Positions 19,682 through 30,285 of a stretch of DNA of 64,000 bases are shown here, in pieces. The notes beneath the pieces are model-generated. The model was not told the origin of the DNA, ran no database searches, and saw nothing but the letters and a program-made list of their open reading frames with translations. Position 1 is the stretch's first letter; each line of letters begins with the position of its first letter. This stretch comes from Chondrus crispus (lineage: Eukaryota; Rhodophyta; Florideophyceae; Gigartinales; Gigartinaceae). The stretch lies in assembly GCF_000350225.1 (NCBI RefSeq), contig NW_005179005.1:1-64000 (forward strand), read 5' to 3'. The position numbers and the translations under genes are program-made.

Positions 19682-20962
19682 TGTGGGACAACGACCAAAC
19701 CCGAAAAAGGGGAAAGAGATGCAATCACCGACGTTGTTCGAAACGCCCTCCTATGGGTAGGGATCAGAGACAAAGCCGCCCCTTGGCGCGGACTCCCAAC
19801 GGGAGCCACCGGGTGTAAGACCGGCACCGCACCTTCAGCGTTTGCTTAGGGCGGATGATTGGGTGAGAAGCCTGTAGTGCCGAGTTCGCGGGATCCTGTA
19901 CGTCAGGGACAAAACACACAACACAGAAAAACTGTAGTGCAATGTGCCCGTCAGGCCGGAACCAGGGTCCAACGGTCCAGCGACAACACAACCAACAAAC
20001 AACAACCAACAAGAGTTGCCGACGGCACAGACCTACGGAGTGTCCGATTCTCCCTTTCCCTTTAAGTGGGTTTGCGGCCCACAGTAGCTCAAGTCCCTGA
20101 CAGGGGGGGCAAAAGGAAGAGGCCCGCCCCGGGACGAATGGTGGTAGAGTCTTGTACAGGCAGCTGCTCGGCGAGTTCGGGGCGGTGATTAGGAAGCCGG
20201 GCCCGATGGGTCGTAAAGCCAATGCTCGCGGAGCGCCTGTTACACCTTATACCCTTGATAAGGTCTTCGACGGGGTCGTCGCAACGCAGCCCGACGGGAA
20301 TTAGCAAACACGTAGCAGCGCCACACCTCCGTACTGCCCGACGGCAAAGTACCGACACCGGAACGGTCGCAACCGGTATCCGATGGAACCAACACTGTCC
20401 TGTATACACAACAAGACCTTCGAGGGAAACGTCGTCGCAACAGCCTCCGTCGGTGGACGTAAACAAGTAGCAGCGCTACACTCACGTGTCGCCCGATGGC
20501 AAAGACACCTACACCGGTCCGGTCGCAACCAAAGCCGATGGCACCAACAACAAACAAAAGAACCAACACAAGAGCCCGATGACTCCAGTCGTCACAATGC
20601 GGATCGCAATCAGGCACTGTGGAACCAACACAAGATAAAGGAATAGAAATAGAGATAGAAATAGAAAAGGATAGGTGAAATAAAGGAAAAGGAAAGGGAA
20701 CCCCCGAGCGCAAAGGATAACGTAATCTGTGGTAAAAGAGAGCGTCTTGGGAAAGACGGACTTCGACCAAGGCGATATTCAACTCTGGCAACTCGGGTTA
20801 CCTTTGCTGACTTGGTGGTCAGAGGGCTAAGGTATATATCGCCCCGCCGGAGCCAGTACAGTAGCTCGCGGCGCTAGATCATAGATCTAATCTAGTGTCA
20901 GCAAAATTAATGCCAACTAATTAACTAAATAAAATAAAATAATTAAAAATTAAAACTGTGCA
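19682..20962 (-). repeat. element A right LTR (5' LTR), about 1.28 kb
   Basis: It starts TGTGGGACAAC and shares ~245 bp with the left copy, then continues with unrelated sequence to an AT-rich end and AAACTGTGCA at 20962. On the minus strand this gives a TG start and a CA end. The unshared part, which is the U3 side, contains a tandem duplication (20259-20570). Confidence 0.6.
20259..20570. repeat. two tandem ~155-bp units in element A U3
   Basis: Two adjacent diverged copies share blocks such as GTCGTCGCAAC, GTAGCAGCGC/GTAGCAGCGCT, CCGATGG and GGTCGCAACC in the same order and spacing. They are probably duplicated promoter or enhancer material. Confidence 0.55.
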
Positions 20963-21075
20963 ATTATTCACACGTGTGTCCCCCAACCCGGACTACTTTT
21001 CATATCCAAATATTTTCCTTTCTTTTCACCCCCCTTTTCAGGTGCGTATTGCACTACAGACTGTCTTTCGAAAAC

Positions 21076-21960
21076 ATGGCCCCTCGGTTGGGTACGAGAG
21101 ACTCCGACGACAACCCCGTAGTCCACCGTCAAGGAAGCCAACCTCCCAGGGCAGAAAGGGGTATGCGGATCGCCGCACCGATGTGAGACGGAAGGCCGTC
21201 ACGCGAAGCTGAGCAACCGCGCCCGCCTTCCTACAAAAATAAGAGAGCCATGGGGGAGACAGCACGAGCGAGACAGATATACGCGTTACTTTTCCCGTCC
21301 TGAATCGAACACGGAGGACGACCTCCGCCGCACAATTATTACGCCGACGCCCACCTTTTCCGCAATCGCTGCCCCGGATGGGAAGCGGAAAGATGGACAG
21401 TACGTACCGTCTTACGAAAATTGGCTAAAGAACGGCGAGTGGCGCGAGAAGAACACGATCTGCCAAAATAGGAAACGCATAGTCGTCGGTCAGGCCGTAC
21501 TGTCCGAATAGGGACGGCCCTCGTGGTAATCTGTGAGACGAGAGCGGACGAACCGCGCGGGTCCCGGTGCACGTGAAATGGGAACGCGCGAAGTATACGG
21601 CGGGTCTGCCCACCCCACCCTAGAATAGGGAAAATGGACAGGGTAGATGAGAGCGCAAACGTGCGTACTGAGCGCTAAAAGGAAGACCTGGCACCCCCAG
21701 ACGACCGACGCTGCCACGGGATAAAATAGACAGGGAAGAAAGGTTCGACACGTGTATGGTGGTGCAGTCGGGATGAGGTACCACGAGCAGTGACGCCGAT
21801 CTGGGTCCTGAGGTGTGCACGAGGTACACACCAGATCTGGGAGCCGATGCGAAAAAAATAGGAGGGGCCGCCGGCGGCTCCGTCAAACCGCCGCAATCCG
21901 ACCCCAAAATGCAAGAAAAATTAGCGGGAATAAAGAATTACACCAAGCCATGGAGGGCGC
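21076..21960 (+). pseudogene. decayed gag-like ORF of element B
   Basis: An ATG at 21076 opens a charged head (MAPRLGTRDSDDNP). A +1 shift near 21180 continues into a convincing segment (RYFSRPESNTEDDLRR, VPSYENWLKNGEWREKN) that stops at 21509. Beyond that the plus strand still reads protein-like sequence with several in-frame TAG/TGA codons up to ~21960 (DADLGPEVCTRYTPDLGADA). No domain is diagnostic; the call rests on position and composition. Confidence 0.4.
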
Positions 21961-22239
21961 GTACCGTGCGCACGCGCTTTGTGCGCACGTGACGGAAGCA
22001 AACGGTGGCGGCGCACAGTCGCGTATAGCGGGTACCCCTCCCCGCCCCGGACGGACACGAACCAGCGCACGATGCGCCCGGCACCAACTCCCGACTACCT
22101 CCTCAATTAAGGGCATACAGGCAGGGCCTCGCCCTGGACGCAGAGTACAAGAATACACGCGAGCGGCGAGCGACAAAACCGAGAACCTCGTAGCCTTAGC
22201 GAGACCGCGGAAATCGGGTCCGCGGCCCGACCGCCCCGA

Positions 22240-23168
22240 CTAACTACGCCGATGCGCCCCTCCCCCTTTCTCCTTTCACGCCACTGCATCTGACTTTTTG
22301 TTTCCTGCGCGCGCGCATGCAAGGACAGAGAAGATATCGCCGTAAGAAAATCGCGCACCGCGCCAGCGCACAGAACCGATGAAAAAAAGAACCTCCGACG
22401 ACGCTGACCTCGCCGTCGGGTAGCGAAGCGCAGGCGGCGTTCACGCGCGACGAGCACGCCTTGCCCTCGCCGCCGACGGCGAGGGGCGACAAGTCTACAG
22501 TACGGCAGACGGCGGTGTCGACCGCCACTACCCAAGCGAGTGACCACACGCGCACAAGAGCCTCGGCTACTGCGGGAGAAAGCCACTACACGCTGCGTCA
22601 CTCACCCTCTCTCACCCTTGCGCTTTTGCGGGCAGCACGACAGCGGCGCGCGCTGCGCCCTCGCCCGATGGTGAGGGGCGCCACAAGTAGAATACCGCGT
22701 GCTGCGTCCTCGCCCCGATAGCGAGGGGGCGCGACGAAGATGACACCCGCGTGGGACCTTGCCTCGGTGGAACCGGAGCGCGAGGAGCGCCGGAAAAAGT
22801 CCTCAGGGAGCGCCGCGGGCCGAGCTTGCGAGGCCCAGGCGCTGCCACAGCGCGGAGTAGGGCCGCGGGCCCCGCGGGCGCGCCGGATACTTCACGGGAC
22901 GACGGGAATGACAGGCAACCGCGCTGCCCACGACCCACGAGCGCTCTTACTTCGCTCCCGCCTCCAGGAAGACCAGACCCTTCGGGGCAGGACGTGTAGC
23001 GCTCTCGTTAACGACGGCGAGGGGCAGGTACACATACGTCAGGGCGGCGAGGGGCAGTACCGACCGCCCCGCGCTAATGCTCCTTCCCCTGACGTCATGC
23101 CCGCAAGGGATAGGCAGTGGTGATCTTCCGTGATCCCTGACCCGGACTACACCATGGCTGCGGAATGC
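22240..23168. other. GC-rich stretch, nothing assigned
   Basis: Very GC-rich, with recurring GCGAGGGGCG-like strings and ORFs in several frames. No conserved domain was seen. It probably contains deleted pol remnants or spacer of element B. Confidence 0.4.
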
Positions 23169-25627
23169 TTAGTCGTCGCGCACGCAGCCACGCGCGGGCA
23201 GCGAGCACCACGAGCTCTGGGTGGCATGCTGTGTTGGGAGCCCGCGAGTTGGTACGAGGAAAGAAAAAAAATTGAAGGAGGAGTAGGACAGTACCCGCCG
23301 CATCGAGCGGACGGGGACGAAGGCAACAAATGCAAACATCTTTACGAATGGGACACGACGTCCCTGGTGATGACCCGGACTGCCTGAACGGCCGATATCG
23401 TGGCTACGGTCCGTGCAGCCATGGTGGAATGACCCCTGGGGACAATACCCGGGGTGGCGCGGAACGTCGGCGTTCCGCGGCAGGCCCTCCACGAGCTCCT
23501 CGACAGTGGGCAAGGAGACCCTCTGATACGAGGCGCCTCCGCGAGGGGGAACCGCAGCTGCCCTCGAACCATACGGCACGAGGGGACCGGCCCCCGGAAC
23601 GGCATACGGATCGGGCCATCTGCGTGGCTGGCGGACAGCCTTGTGCGCAGTAGAGGCCCGAGCAGCCCGCAAGCCCTCTCTCTCTTGACGGTACCGATCG
23701 CGGTCCGCGACGGCGCGGTTGTACGCGCTGGTTTGACGGTGAGAAGCATCCCGCGCCGACGCAAGTTCGCGTTGCAAACGCTGCACTGAAACGGACACCG
23801 CGTCCAGCTCACCGCCGAGATGGCGAGCCTCGCTACTTCGCGTTAAGAACCAGCTCACCAGGGTCGAGAGAAGATCCCCCACAACCCAAGTCCGGTCCCT
23901 GGCGTGCCCAAATGCACGCGCGAGTTCGGGTACAGATGTGACGTCTTCCTTCGTCAGGGAGAGGTCTCGAACTGCCACTCCCGAAGGAGCAGCGACCGCG
24001 AAGTCGTTCAGAGGCGGCAAGGGGAGGACTGTTCCCTACGCGACGGGCGGCACTGTTCGCTCGTCCGCCCCACGAGGGGGACTGGAATGAAACGGGTTTG
24101 CACCCTTCATGAGAGGGACCGGTGCTACAGCATCTAGATCTCGATAACGCTTACCGCGGTTCCGCCTCGGCCCGGAACCGACGCCGCCACGCCTCCCCCT
24201 CGCCCCGGCCGATGCCGGGAACACTGCCGCACGAGACGCGAAGGCGTCCATTTTTGCGTCGTACACGAGGAAAGGGCTTCGCATGCCCGTCGCAAAGTCC
24301 GGCCAGTAGCGGTAGTGACGCTCACTCACCTCGGAAGCTCGCGTCATCAGAGATACGACACCCTGGAGCGTCCAGGGTGCGGCCGCCAGATCTCGCTCGG
24401 GCGGATTGGGCGGGACAGGGGGAAGTTGGACGAGAGGCGAGACCGGGACAGATACGACACAGCCTCGTTGGGCTGAACAAACACCCGATGGTGCCCGCCG
24501 ACTTCGGCCATAAAGGCGCTACCAATCGACCATGCCCACTCTTTCTCACAGCTATCGAGCAGGAGGAAACGAGCGGGATGGCTCAGGTGCACGGCGGCAT
24601 ATCCGAAATGTTTCAGTACGAACGGAAGCAGGGGGTGTATCCCGAGCCAAGGGAACGTCTCGTGAATCGTCCTCGGGAGCGCGGGGAAGTCACTGGGGGA
24701 AAGCCCCTGCTCGAAGGTGGAAGACGCGAAGACGCGACCGTCCTCTTCAGACGATCTCCTGCAGGCCGCCCAGTCCCGATGGGCCACGGCAATTCCGTGA
24801 AGTCGCATCAGGGTGGCGGCCGATTTCTGCAGCGCGACCCGGGGCTTTGTGTACGCGTACGGGCGCGGATACACGTAGAGCCCCGGGATCTCTGCCAGGA
24901 CCAAGCGGCGCGGACGGTCCGGGGGGAACCCGGACAAGTAAGTTGCCATCCGGTCCACGTACAGTACTTCCTCCAGTCCGAAGGAAAAGGTTCGATCCCC
25001 ACGTATAGTGTCGGGAATCTGGGAAGCTACGCCGTCTCCTTCGGCAAGGAGACGGGCAAGCGCCACTGCGGACTGGTCCGTGAGGCCGGCCTCGCTGATC
25101 TTGCGTATGCGCAACAAGTCAGGGCGAAGATACGGGCTCGCCAGGACCTCCCCCACTGTCACGCCCACTCGAGCGTGACGAGCCCACGGATGCTGAAGGT
25201 CGCTGAGCGGCAGCGGGGTGGACCGCAGAAGAGGAACGCCGAACCAACGCGTGGTACTCGTGGGGCCCGACTCGTCCGCCCCCGTGGCAGGGCCGAGGAC
25301 CAAGGGGGCCACAGCTTGAACAGCGTCACTCGCAGCGGGTTCGACGAGCCCTGAAGCGGCGACGGGACCAGCAGAGGGGCACGGAGCACGACCCCCGCCA
25401 TCGGCACGGTAGCTAGCCGTCCGACCAGGGACGCCCCCCAAGTCGTCGGACAGCGTGGTCTCCCTCAACGGCCTGGTCCTCTGGAAAGGCGAGGTTGTAG
25501 CGGGCGACACGCCACCCGCGTCACCGAGACGCGGGTGCAGATGCGGCACGGGCCGCACGCCATCGGCTTCTTCGGCCGGCGCCGCATGAGCAAGCGCCGG
25601 CGGGGTGGATGGTGACGGAGGCGACAT
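23169..25627 (-). pseudogene. antisense accessory gene of element B, two frameshifts
   Basis: Three overlapping minus-strand ORFs (25627-24347, 24347-24036, 24020-23169) make one interrupted protein. The first has a Pro/Ala-rich N-terminus and a folded region rich in Leu/Arg/Tyr (RRLVLAEIPGLYVYPRPY, FMAEVGGHHRVFVQP). The middle piece (ERHYRYWPDFATG, then SPFLVYDAKMDAF) follows a one-base shift. The last contains a coiled coil (ELDAVSVSVQRLQRELASARD). It runs opposite to element B and sits just inside the 3' LTR. Order and short motifs match the antisense gene of element A. Function unknown. Confidence 0.55.
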
Positions 25628-25986
25628 GTGAAAACGGTGTCAGTCGCGAGAGCACGTGGGAGATGATGGTTGGAGCGAGCAACACACGCGACGGAGAAAA
25701 GGGCGGAGCGGGGCGATACGGCACGGAAGCCCGCGCTAGGGCAGATGGGGGAGCCGGAAGGCGGAAGCGCACGGCAGCACGGAAGAGTACGAAGAGTAGG
25801 GATCCGGATACGCCGCGACAGGGGCAGACGAAATCAGGCGCGCAGACAGGAGGGTATAATTGGAAATATCGGGAGGGGTGGACCACCGACCCACACACAC
25901 CGCGTGTGTCTCTGTCCGTCGTCCACCCGGCGAGGCTTTCTTTAAGCACACGTGCCCGCGGACGGTCACGCTTGACGGGGAGGCCG

Positions 25987-26594
25987 TGTGGCATAACGGC
26001 AAACTAGATTTAGATCTAGATTGGATCCCGCACTGTAGAGCCCGAGCTTTACAGTACGGACCCACACATGTGCGCGACACGCACGTGCACTGTCAGCCCG
26101 ATGCCTGACAGCGCTACAGTGCAGGCTGACCCGCACTACAGTAGCTCCCTACAGTACATCGGTACTGTAGTGTTATGATAGAATACTTTGTACATTAAAT
26201 ACGCGAGCGACCGACGACGGAGGAAAAGGACAAGCACGAGCGTGTCCACGACTCTCCGTCTAGGTCAGCTCTGCCGTTTACTCTACTAGAACGACCGGCC
26301 TACTCTAGTCCGTTCTAGGCAAGGGATCGCGCGGGCAAGGACGCGCCAGCACGCGAGCGAGCCCGGATCCGCCTCCGCCCGTCGGTACTAGATCGTCTAC
26401 CAGTACCGCACCGGGGCGTCGAGGCGTAGATCCGCTCGCGCGTGCGCGCGTCCGACCCGACCGCGCTCTACCACACTGCTACCAGGGCCCGCACCCGGTC
26501 CCGTGTGTGAGTTGTGCTTCATCCCGTTCTCGGCGATCCGAGGTGTATAGGACTGTACTCATACACCCCTCTCCGCGGGGGTGGTTATGCTACA
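25987..26594 (+). repeat. element B 3' LTR, 608 bp
   Basis: It starts TGTGGCATAACGG and ends GGTTATGCTACA. It is an inverted copy of 34876-35483, same length, with about 14 mismatches. At least seven CTACAGT/ACTGTAG motifs cluster at 26033-26173, followed by TACATTAAATACG. The outer flank is ATAAG. Confidence 0.88.
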
Positions 26595-27584
26595 ATAAGA
26601 ATGATCACAGTCGAGACTTTCTTCAACGAAGAATTTGCTTCAACGGCCATCAAGAAGTCCCGGCGTGTGGCTTGGCGTCGAAGCGATAAGATGGGGGAAG
26701 ATCAGCCAATTAGATTCATCAAGGACGAAGACATTAGGGTTGAGATCGTTCGCCGCGTTTTCAAGATGCGTAATCAGTTTCTGAACAAGTCCAGGGAGCT
26801 TGGGCGGAAGTCCTTCTTTCAAAACTTCTCATATGTTTTCCAAAGTGAAGTGGGAGTCTCATTCCCGTATGAGAATTCGCCCCGCCCGCACATGAACCTC
26901 TAAGATATCCCAGACGGAACCTGTCGTACTGCTATGAAGTCGGTCACTGAGGTGAACCCCATGAATGGGATAGCGTGGAAGAAGCTGCTTTCTGAAAGTG
27001 AACCCTTCATATTCATCGCTACGTATGAGGTTGAGACGAAAGACAAGGATAGAAGGAAGGAGACTCGAGAAACTGTTGTCCGACTCAATGCCGTGCACGT
27101 CGCCTTGAAGTTTTTGTTTGCTTTTACCAGGTGCGGCAGTGATGAAGACCTGCATTCCATATCCAAGGAATCCTTTCGTGTGATTTACATGACTGCTGTC
27201 CTGTTCCGGGAGGTCATGCTGATGAAGTTGATTGAGTCGAGGGGTGCATTTCCTGGAAACGAGCAGATGTTGCATGAAGCGGATAGCCAGGATGAGCATA
27301 ATGATTCACGGTGGTCGCGACTAAGATCACTCTATTCAGAACTTTTGACGGAAGGACAGGGAGAAAGGCGGGGTGAGCTTCCACAGCAACTCTCCAGTAT
27401 TTTGAAGGAGAAGCTGGTGATGTCTGTGGGTATGTACAACTCCGTACACGATCCCCCGGTCCGATCAGGTTCACATCACAAGGATGATGATGATCTGAGC
27501 GTGGTGGACGGTGACGATGAAATCCAGACGAATCAAGTCGAAGACGATGACGATGTAGTCATAGTCCAAGACTTCGATTTATAA
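26595..27584 (+). pseudogene. 3' half of a split host gene, unknown function
   Basis: From ATAAG at the LTR edge the frame reads SIRMITVETFFNEEFAST and on to a TAA at 26901. It then continues in the same frame (DIPDGTCRTAMKSV...) to a TAA at 27582. The product is charged and helical, with an acidic C-terminus (KDDDDLSVVDGDDE, EDDDDVVIV). No family was recognised. Joining it to the sequence outside LTR C on the minus strand (35484 upward) restores an open frame (KPFWLRPGSI then RMITVETFF), so this is the 3' part of the gene at 35484-39468. The first ATG after the LTR is at 26601, but that is inside the original gene. Confidence 0.6.
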
Positions 27585-27677
27585 GGGGTCGTATTTCATG
27601 TGATATTGATACTTCTTAGTTCATCGAAGTGATAAATGAGTAAAGCGGGAGACTACTGTATCATGAATGAATTGAGT

Positions 27678-28844
27678 TTACTTAAACAGGTCCAGAACTT
27701 TGGCAACATTGATGAATTGCTTCACATGCGCAGAGCCTTTGATAGAGAGGAAAGGGATGTGCACTCGAAGTACTCCTAGTACGTCGCTGCGATTTACATC
27801 AGCAAATATAGATTGACAAGGACTGGATTGAAGATTCCATCGCAGGTAGAACGACTGCTTCCGGTCGGATGGTCCGCTGACCACGTTTTCAGCACCCATT
27901 ATCTTGGAAATGCGTTCTTGGAAGTGGAGCTCAGATAGTCTTATGGCTTCCAGTGGATGGGAGTAGGTCTTCTCTATGGAATCCCAAGTGCAATCCCGAC
28001 GAAATACAACGTGCCCTTGTTCATCCTCGTCATCCTTCATAACAGCAAACGAATCTCCAATTGTCATATAGCACGGGTCAGAAAGATATTCGGTGTTGGG
28101 ACCGGCCATACAGCCTATCACTCTAGCAGACACGCAATTGTCGGCACCTTTTTCCAGCCTCTTTGCGATGATCAGGGCTTTGACAACTCGCGGTGATGCT
28201 GGTCCTTGTGCTTCTGACAGGTCTAAGAAGCTCCTGAAGTATATACTCGTCTCCTTCACAACTGATTTCCTGCACATATCATCTTCCGAAAGAATAGAAA
28301 CATTTGTTCGTAGCTGAGCTTTGACTCTTTCGGATATGGAATCAAACTGGAGCAATGTGCAGTCTGCTCGCGCCTTAAATGAATCTTGCACAAACCATTT
28401 CGTCCCACGAGTCATTTCACTCGGGGTAGGACGTGTCGGCGTCTTGAGTAACCAATGCTCTAGACGCAACGAAATAAACTTAAGAGGAATATTGGAGCCC
28501 CCAGCAGAAGTGAGGATCGGGTTCTGAGTCCATAGCGCAGTCGTAATAGAAGATTGCTGTCCTTTCATTACTTCCTCAAGATACTGAAGGCGTCTGGAAA
28601 GGGCATTTAGCTCGCGTGTATCTTTGATTCTCTTCTGGTCAAGTGACACATTCGTCGTATGGTTGAGCTTCCTGCATTTTTCTACCATGGAACTACCTGG
28701 AGCATAGTCGATGTCATCTACATCCATCGCTCCGCTTGTCATGCCTGAGCTTGCGGTGATATCCAATGGCACGGATGTATCTTTGAGTCTCCAGCTAAAC
28801 TTTTGTCCATCTTGTACAAACTCGTTTCCCTCCTTGAAAGTCAC
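27678..28844 (-). CDS. hypothetical protein, 388-codon ORF
   Basis: This is a continuous ORF, convergent with the gene fragment at 26595-27584. The listed first codon is not ATG; internal Met residues near 35-40 (GMTSGAMDVDD) are candidate starts, or a 5' exon is missing. There is a short coiled coil (ELNALSRRLQYLEEVMKG) followed by a mixed alpha/beta segment with no recognised motif. It is one of the few ORFs in this block without an in-frame stop. Function unknown. Confidence 0.55.
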   Translation of the reverse strand: MTFKEGNEFVQDGQKFSWRLKDTSVPLDITASSGMTSGAMDVDDIDYAPGSSMVEKCRKLNHTTNVSLDQKRIKDTRELNALSRRLQYLEEVMKGQQSSITTALWTQNPILTSAGGSNIPLKFISLRLEHWLLKTPTRPTPSEMTRGTKWFVQDSFKARADCTLLQFDSISERVKAQLRTNVSILSEDDMCRKSVVKETSIYFRSFLDLSEAQGPASPRVVKALIIAKRLEKGADNCVSARVIGCMAGPNTEYLSDPCYMTIGDSFAVMKDDEDEQGHVVFRRDCTWDSIEKTYSHPLEAIRLSELHFQERISKIMGAENVVSGPSDRKQSFYLRWNLQSSPCQSIFADVNRSDVLGVLRVHIPFLSIKGSAHVKQFINVAKVLDLFK

Positions 28845-30285
28845 GTTGCTTTTACATGCCCTGAATCAAAACGCAGCCTTTTAATGAATAGTCCCCTTGA
28901 GCACCTCTCCTCGATCGTCATGAAGGTATTTGAGACTAATGGCTGTTGCTGGGAACCATGCCTTACTTTCTTCTTCATTCTCCAAGGTATAGTAGACCTC
29001 TATATCACTCCCGAATTGGAAGCCATTGAAAAGATCTGATACCATTATCAACTGGTGGATGGTATCGTTCTCTGTTAATTTCCCTTGGAAAGTGATACTT
29101 GAGAAAATTGTTTAAAATATATACCGAAGACTAAAGAGTTGGGGTAACCATTCGAACGTAGTCAGTATATACAAGTATATACATATATATATCATTAATG
29201 TGAAATCACCATTTTTGTAACGGTCACATTTATGGATTACAGCTCTGCTCAGAGTCTAAGTCCCATGGGACTTGCACGTGCACGTTTCCAGTAGGGCATG
29301 GGCTACAAATCTACCCACATCGTCCAGTCCAGAATGCTTTGCCAGTCAGTCATGTGTCATTGAATAACTGTCCTTTTAATCATAGTTTCCACAGTCCGGA
29401 ATGCTTTGACATTAATCATGTGTCATTGAATGACTGTTATTTTAATCACAGTTGCCACAGTCCGGAACGCTTTGACAGTAACTCAGGTGTCATTGAATGA
29501 CTGTTCTTCTAATCACAGTTGCCACAGTCCGGAAGGCTTTGACTGTAACTCATGTGTCATTGAATGACTGTTCTTTTAATCATAGTTGCCACACTGGTAA
29601 GTGCAACAGGCCTATGGTAAAATGACCCCCAACGCCCCCCCATTTATAAATGAAATAGGAGAAAACGCGTGGGTCCCAGGACGGAGACCCCAACATGAAC
29701 AGTCCAATTGGACCCGTATCCACGTTTCGCATTGCAATCCCACCAATTGACGTTAAGCTACTTAGTGTTACCGTTACTTTAAGCTTTTCACTGATGTAGA
29801 AAGGAGTCACTATCTATCTGAGTAAACGTGGTCGTTTTTGGGGACTCCTTCATATATCAGTGAGCAGTTCTGGATTGGTGACCGAGACGATGTGGATGTA
29901 TTCATTCCCATACCTCTTCTATCTCCCCTGGACAATATCTAAAGGGAAATAAGCCAGTTGTTCCCTTTCAAGAGGGGTGTAAAGCTGCTTTATGCTCCAT
30001 AGACATATTGTTATTGAAAAAGGGAGCAAAACCAGCGCAGAAATCCCTTTAGCGATTCGAGTGAATCTTTACCTCGTGGCATCTGTGTACGTGTACGGTA
30101 GAGTCCAAGGTGGTCTGCTACAACATCTCATATTGGAAGTGGATTAATCAGGGAAAGAAGATGATTTACTTGTGCAATGAAGATAGAAGTGTCACCACAG
30201 AGCAATGATGACACTGTTCTCGCTATTGAAAGTATGAACTACCCAGTACCTATGCTTGGATGTCGTCCTCCTCAGTACCCTTCAC
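28845..30285. other. intergenic, AT-rich, with a tandem repeat
   Basis: Apart from the four-unit repeat at 29325-29592 there is an AT-rich run (29100-29220, with ATATATAT) and no convincing coding frame. Short ORFs at 29580-29810 and 30177-30437 show no domain. Confidence 0.5.
29325..29592. repeat. four tandem ~67-bp units
   Basis: Each unit begins CAGTCCRGAA and contains GCTTTG, GTGTCATTGAATRACTGT and TAATCAYAGTTKCCA. The units are 85-95% alike by eye. No protein-coding role is evident. Confidence 0.85.

Larger units (their letters stand above)
9193..20962 (-). mobile_element. Ty3/gypsy element A with chromodomain and antisense gene, defective
   Basis: A minus-strand gag-pol series (gag N, gag C with zinc knuckle, protease, RT, RNase H, integrase, C-terminal chromodomain region) lies between two sequences sharing a near-identical ~240-bp LTR end. 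Several frameshifts split the polyprotein, and part of the integrase core after the second Asp is missing. A 653-codon frame on the plus strand (10375-12333) sits between the pol end and the 3' LTR. The flanks carry no matching target duplication (GCTTG against ATTAT). Primer site and antisense gene link it to elements B and C. Confidence 0.85.
20963..26594 (+). mobile_element. element B, gypsy-lineage remnant with antisense gene and 3' LTR
   Basis: On the plus strand the region runs from a decayed gag-like frame (from 21076) to a 608-bp LTR at 25987-26594. The antisense gene is 360 bp inside the LTR, the same arrangement as in element A. Only about 1.2 kb separates the gag-like part from the antisense gene, so pol is largely deleted. 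No 5' LTR is seen; the left side abuts the LTR of element A. The 3' flank is ATAAG. Confidence 0.6.

Noticed and set aside
24122-25354. 410-codon plus-strand ORF overlapping the element B antisense gene
   Set aside because: The minus-strand frame has better protein character and resembles the antisense protein of element A; the plus ORF is Arg/Gly-rich shadow.
29325-29592. CRISPR-like array
   Set aside because: Units are contiguous and diverged with no unique spacers; this is an ordinary tandem repeat.
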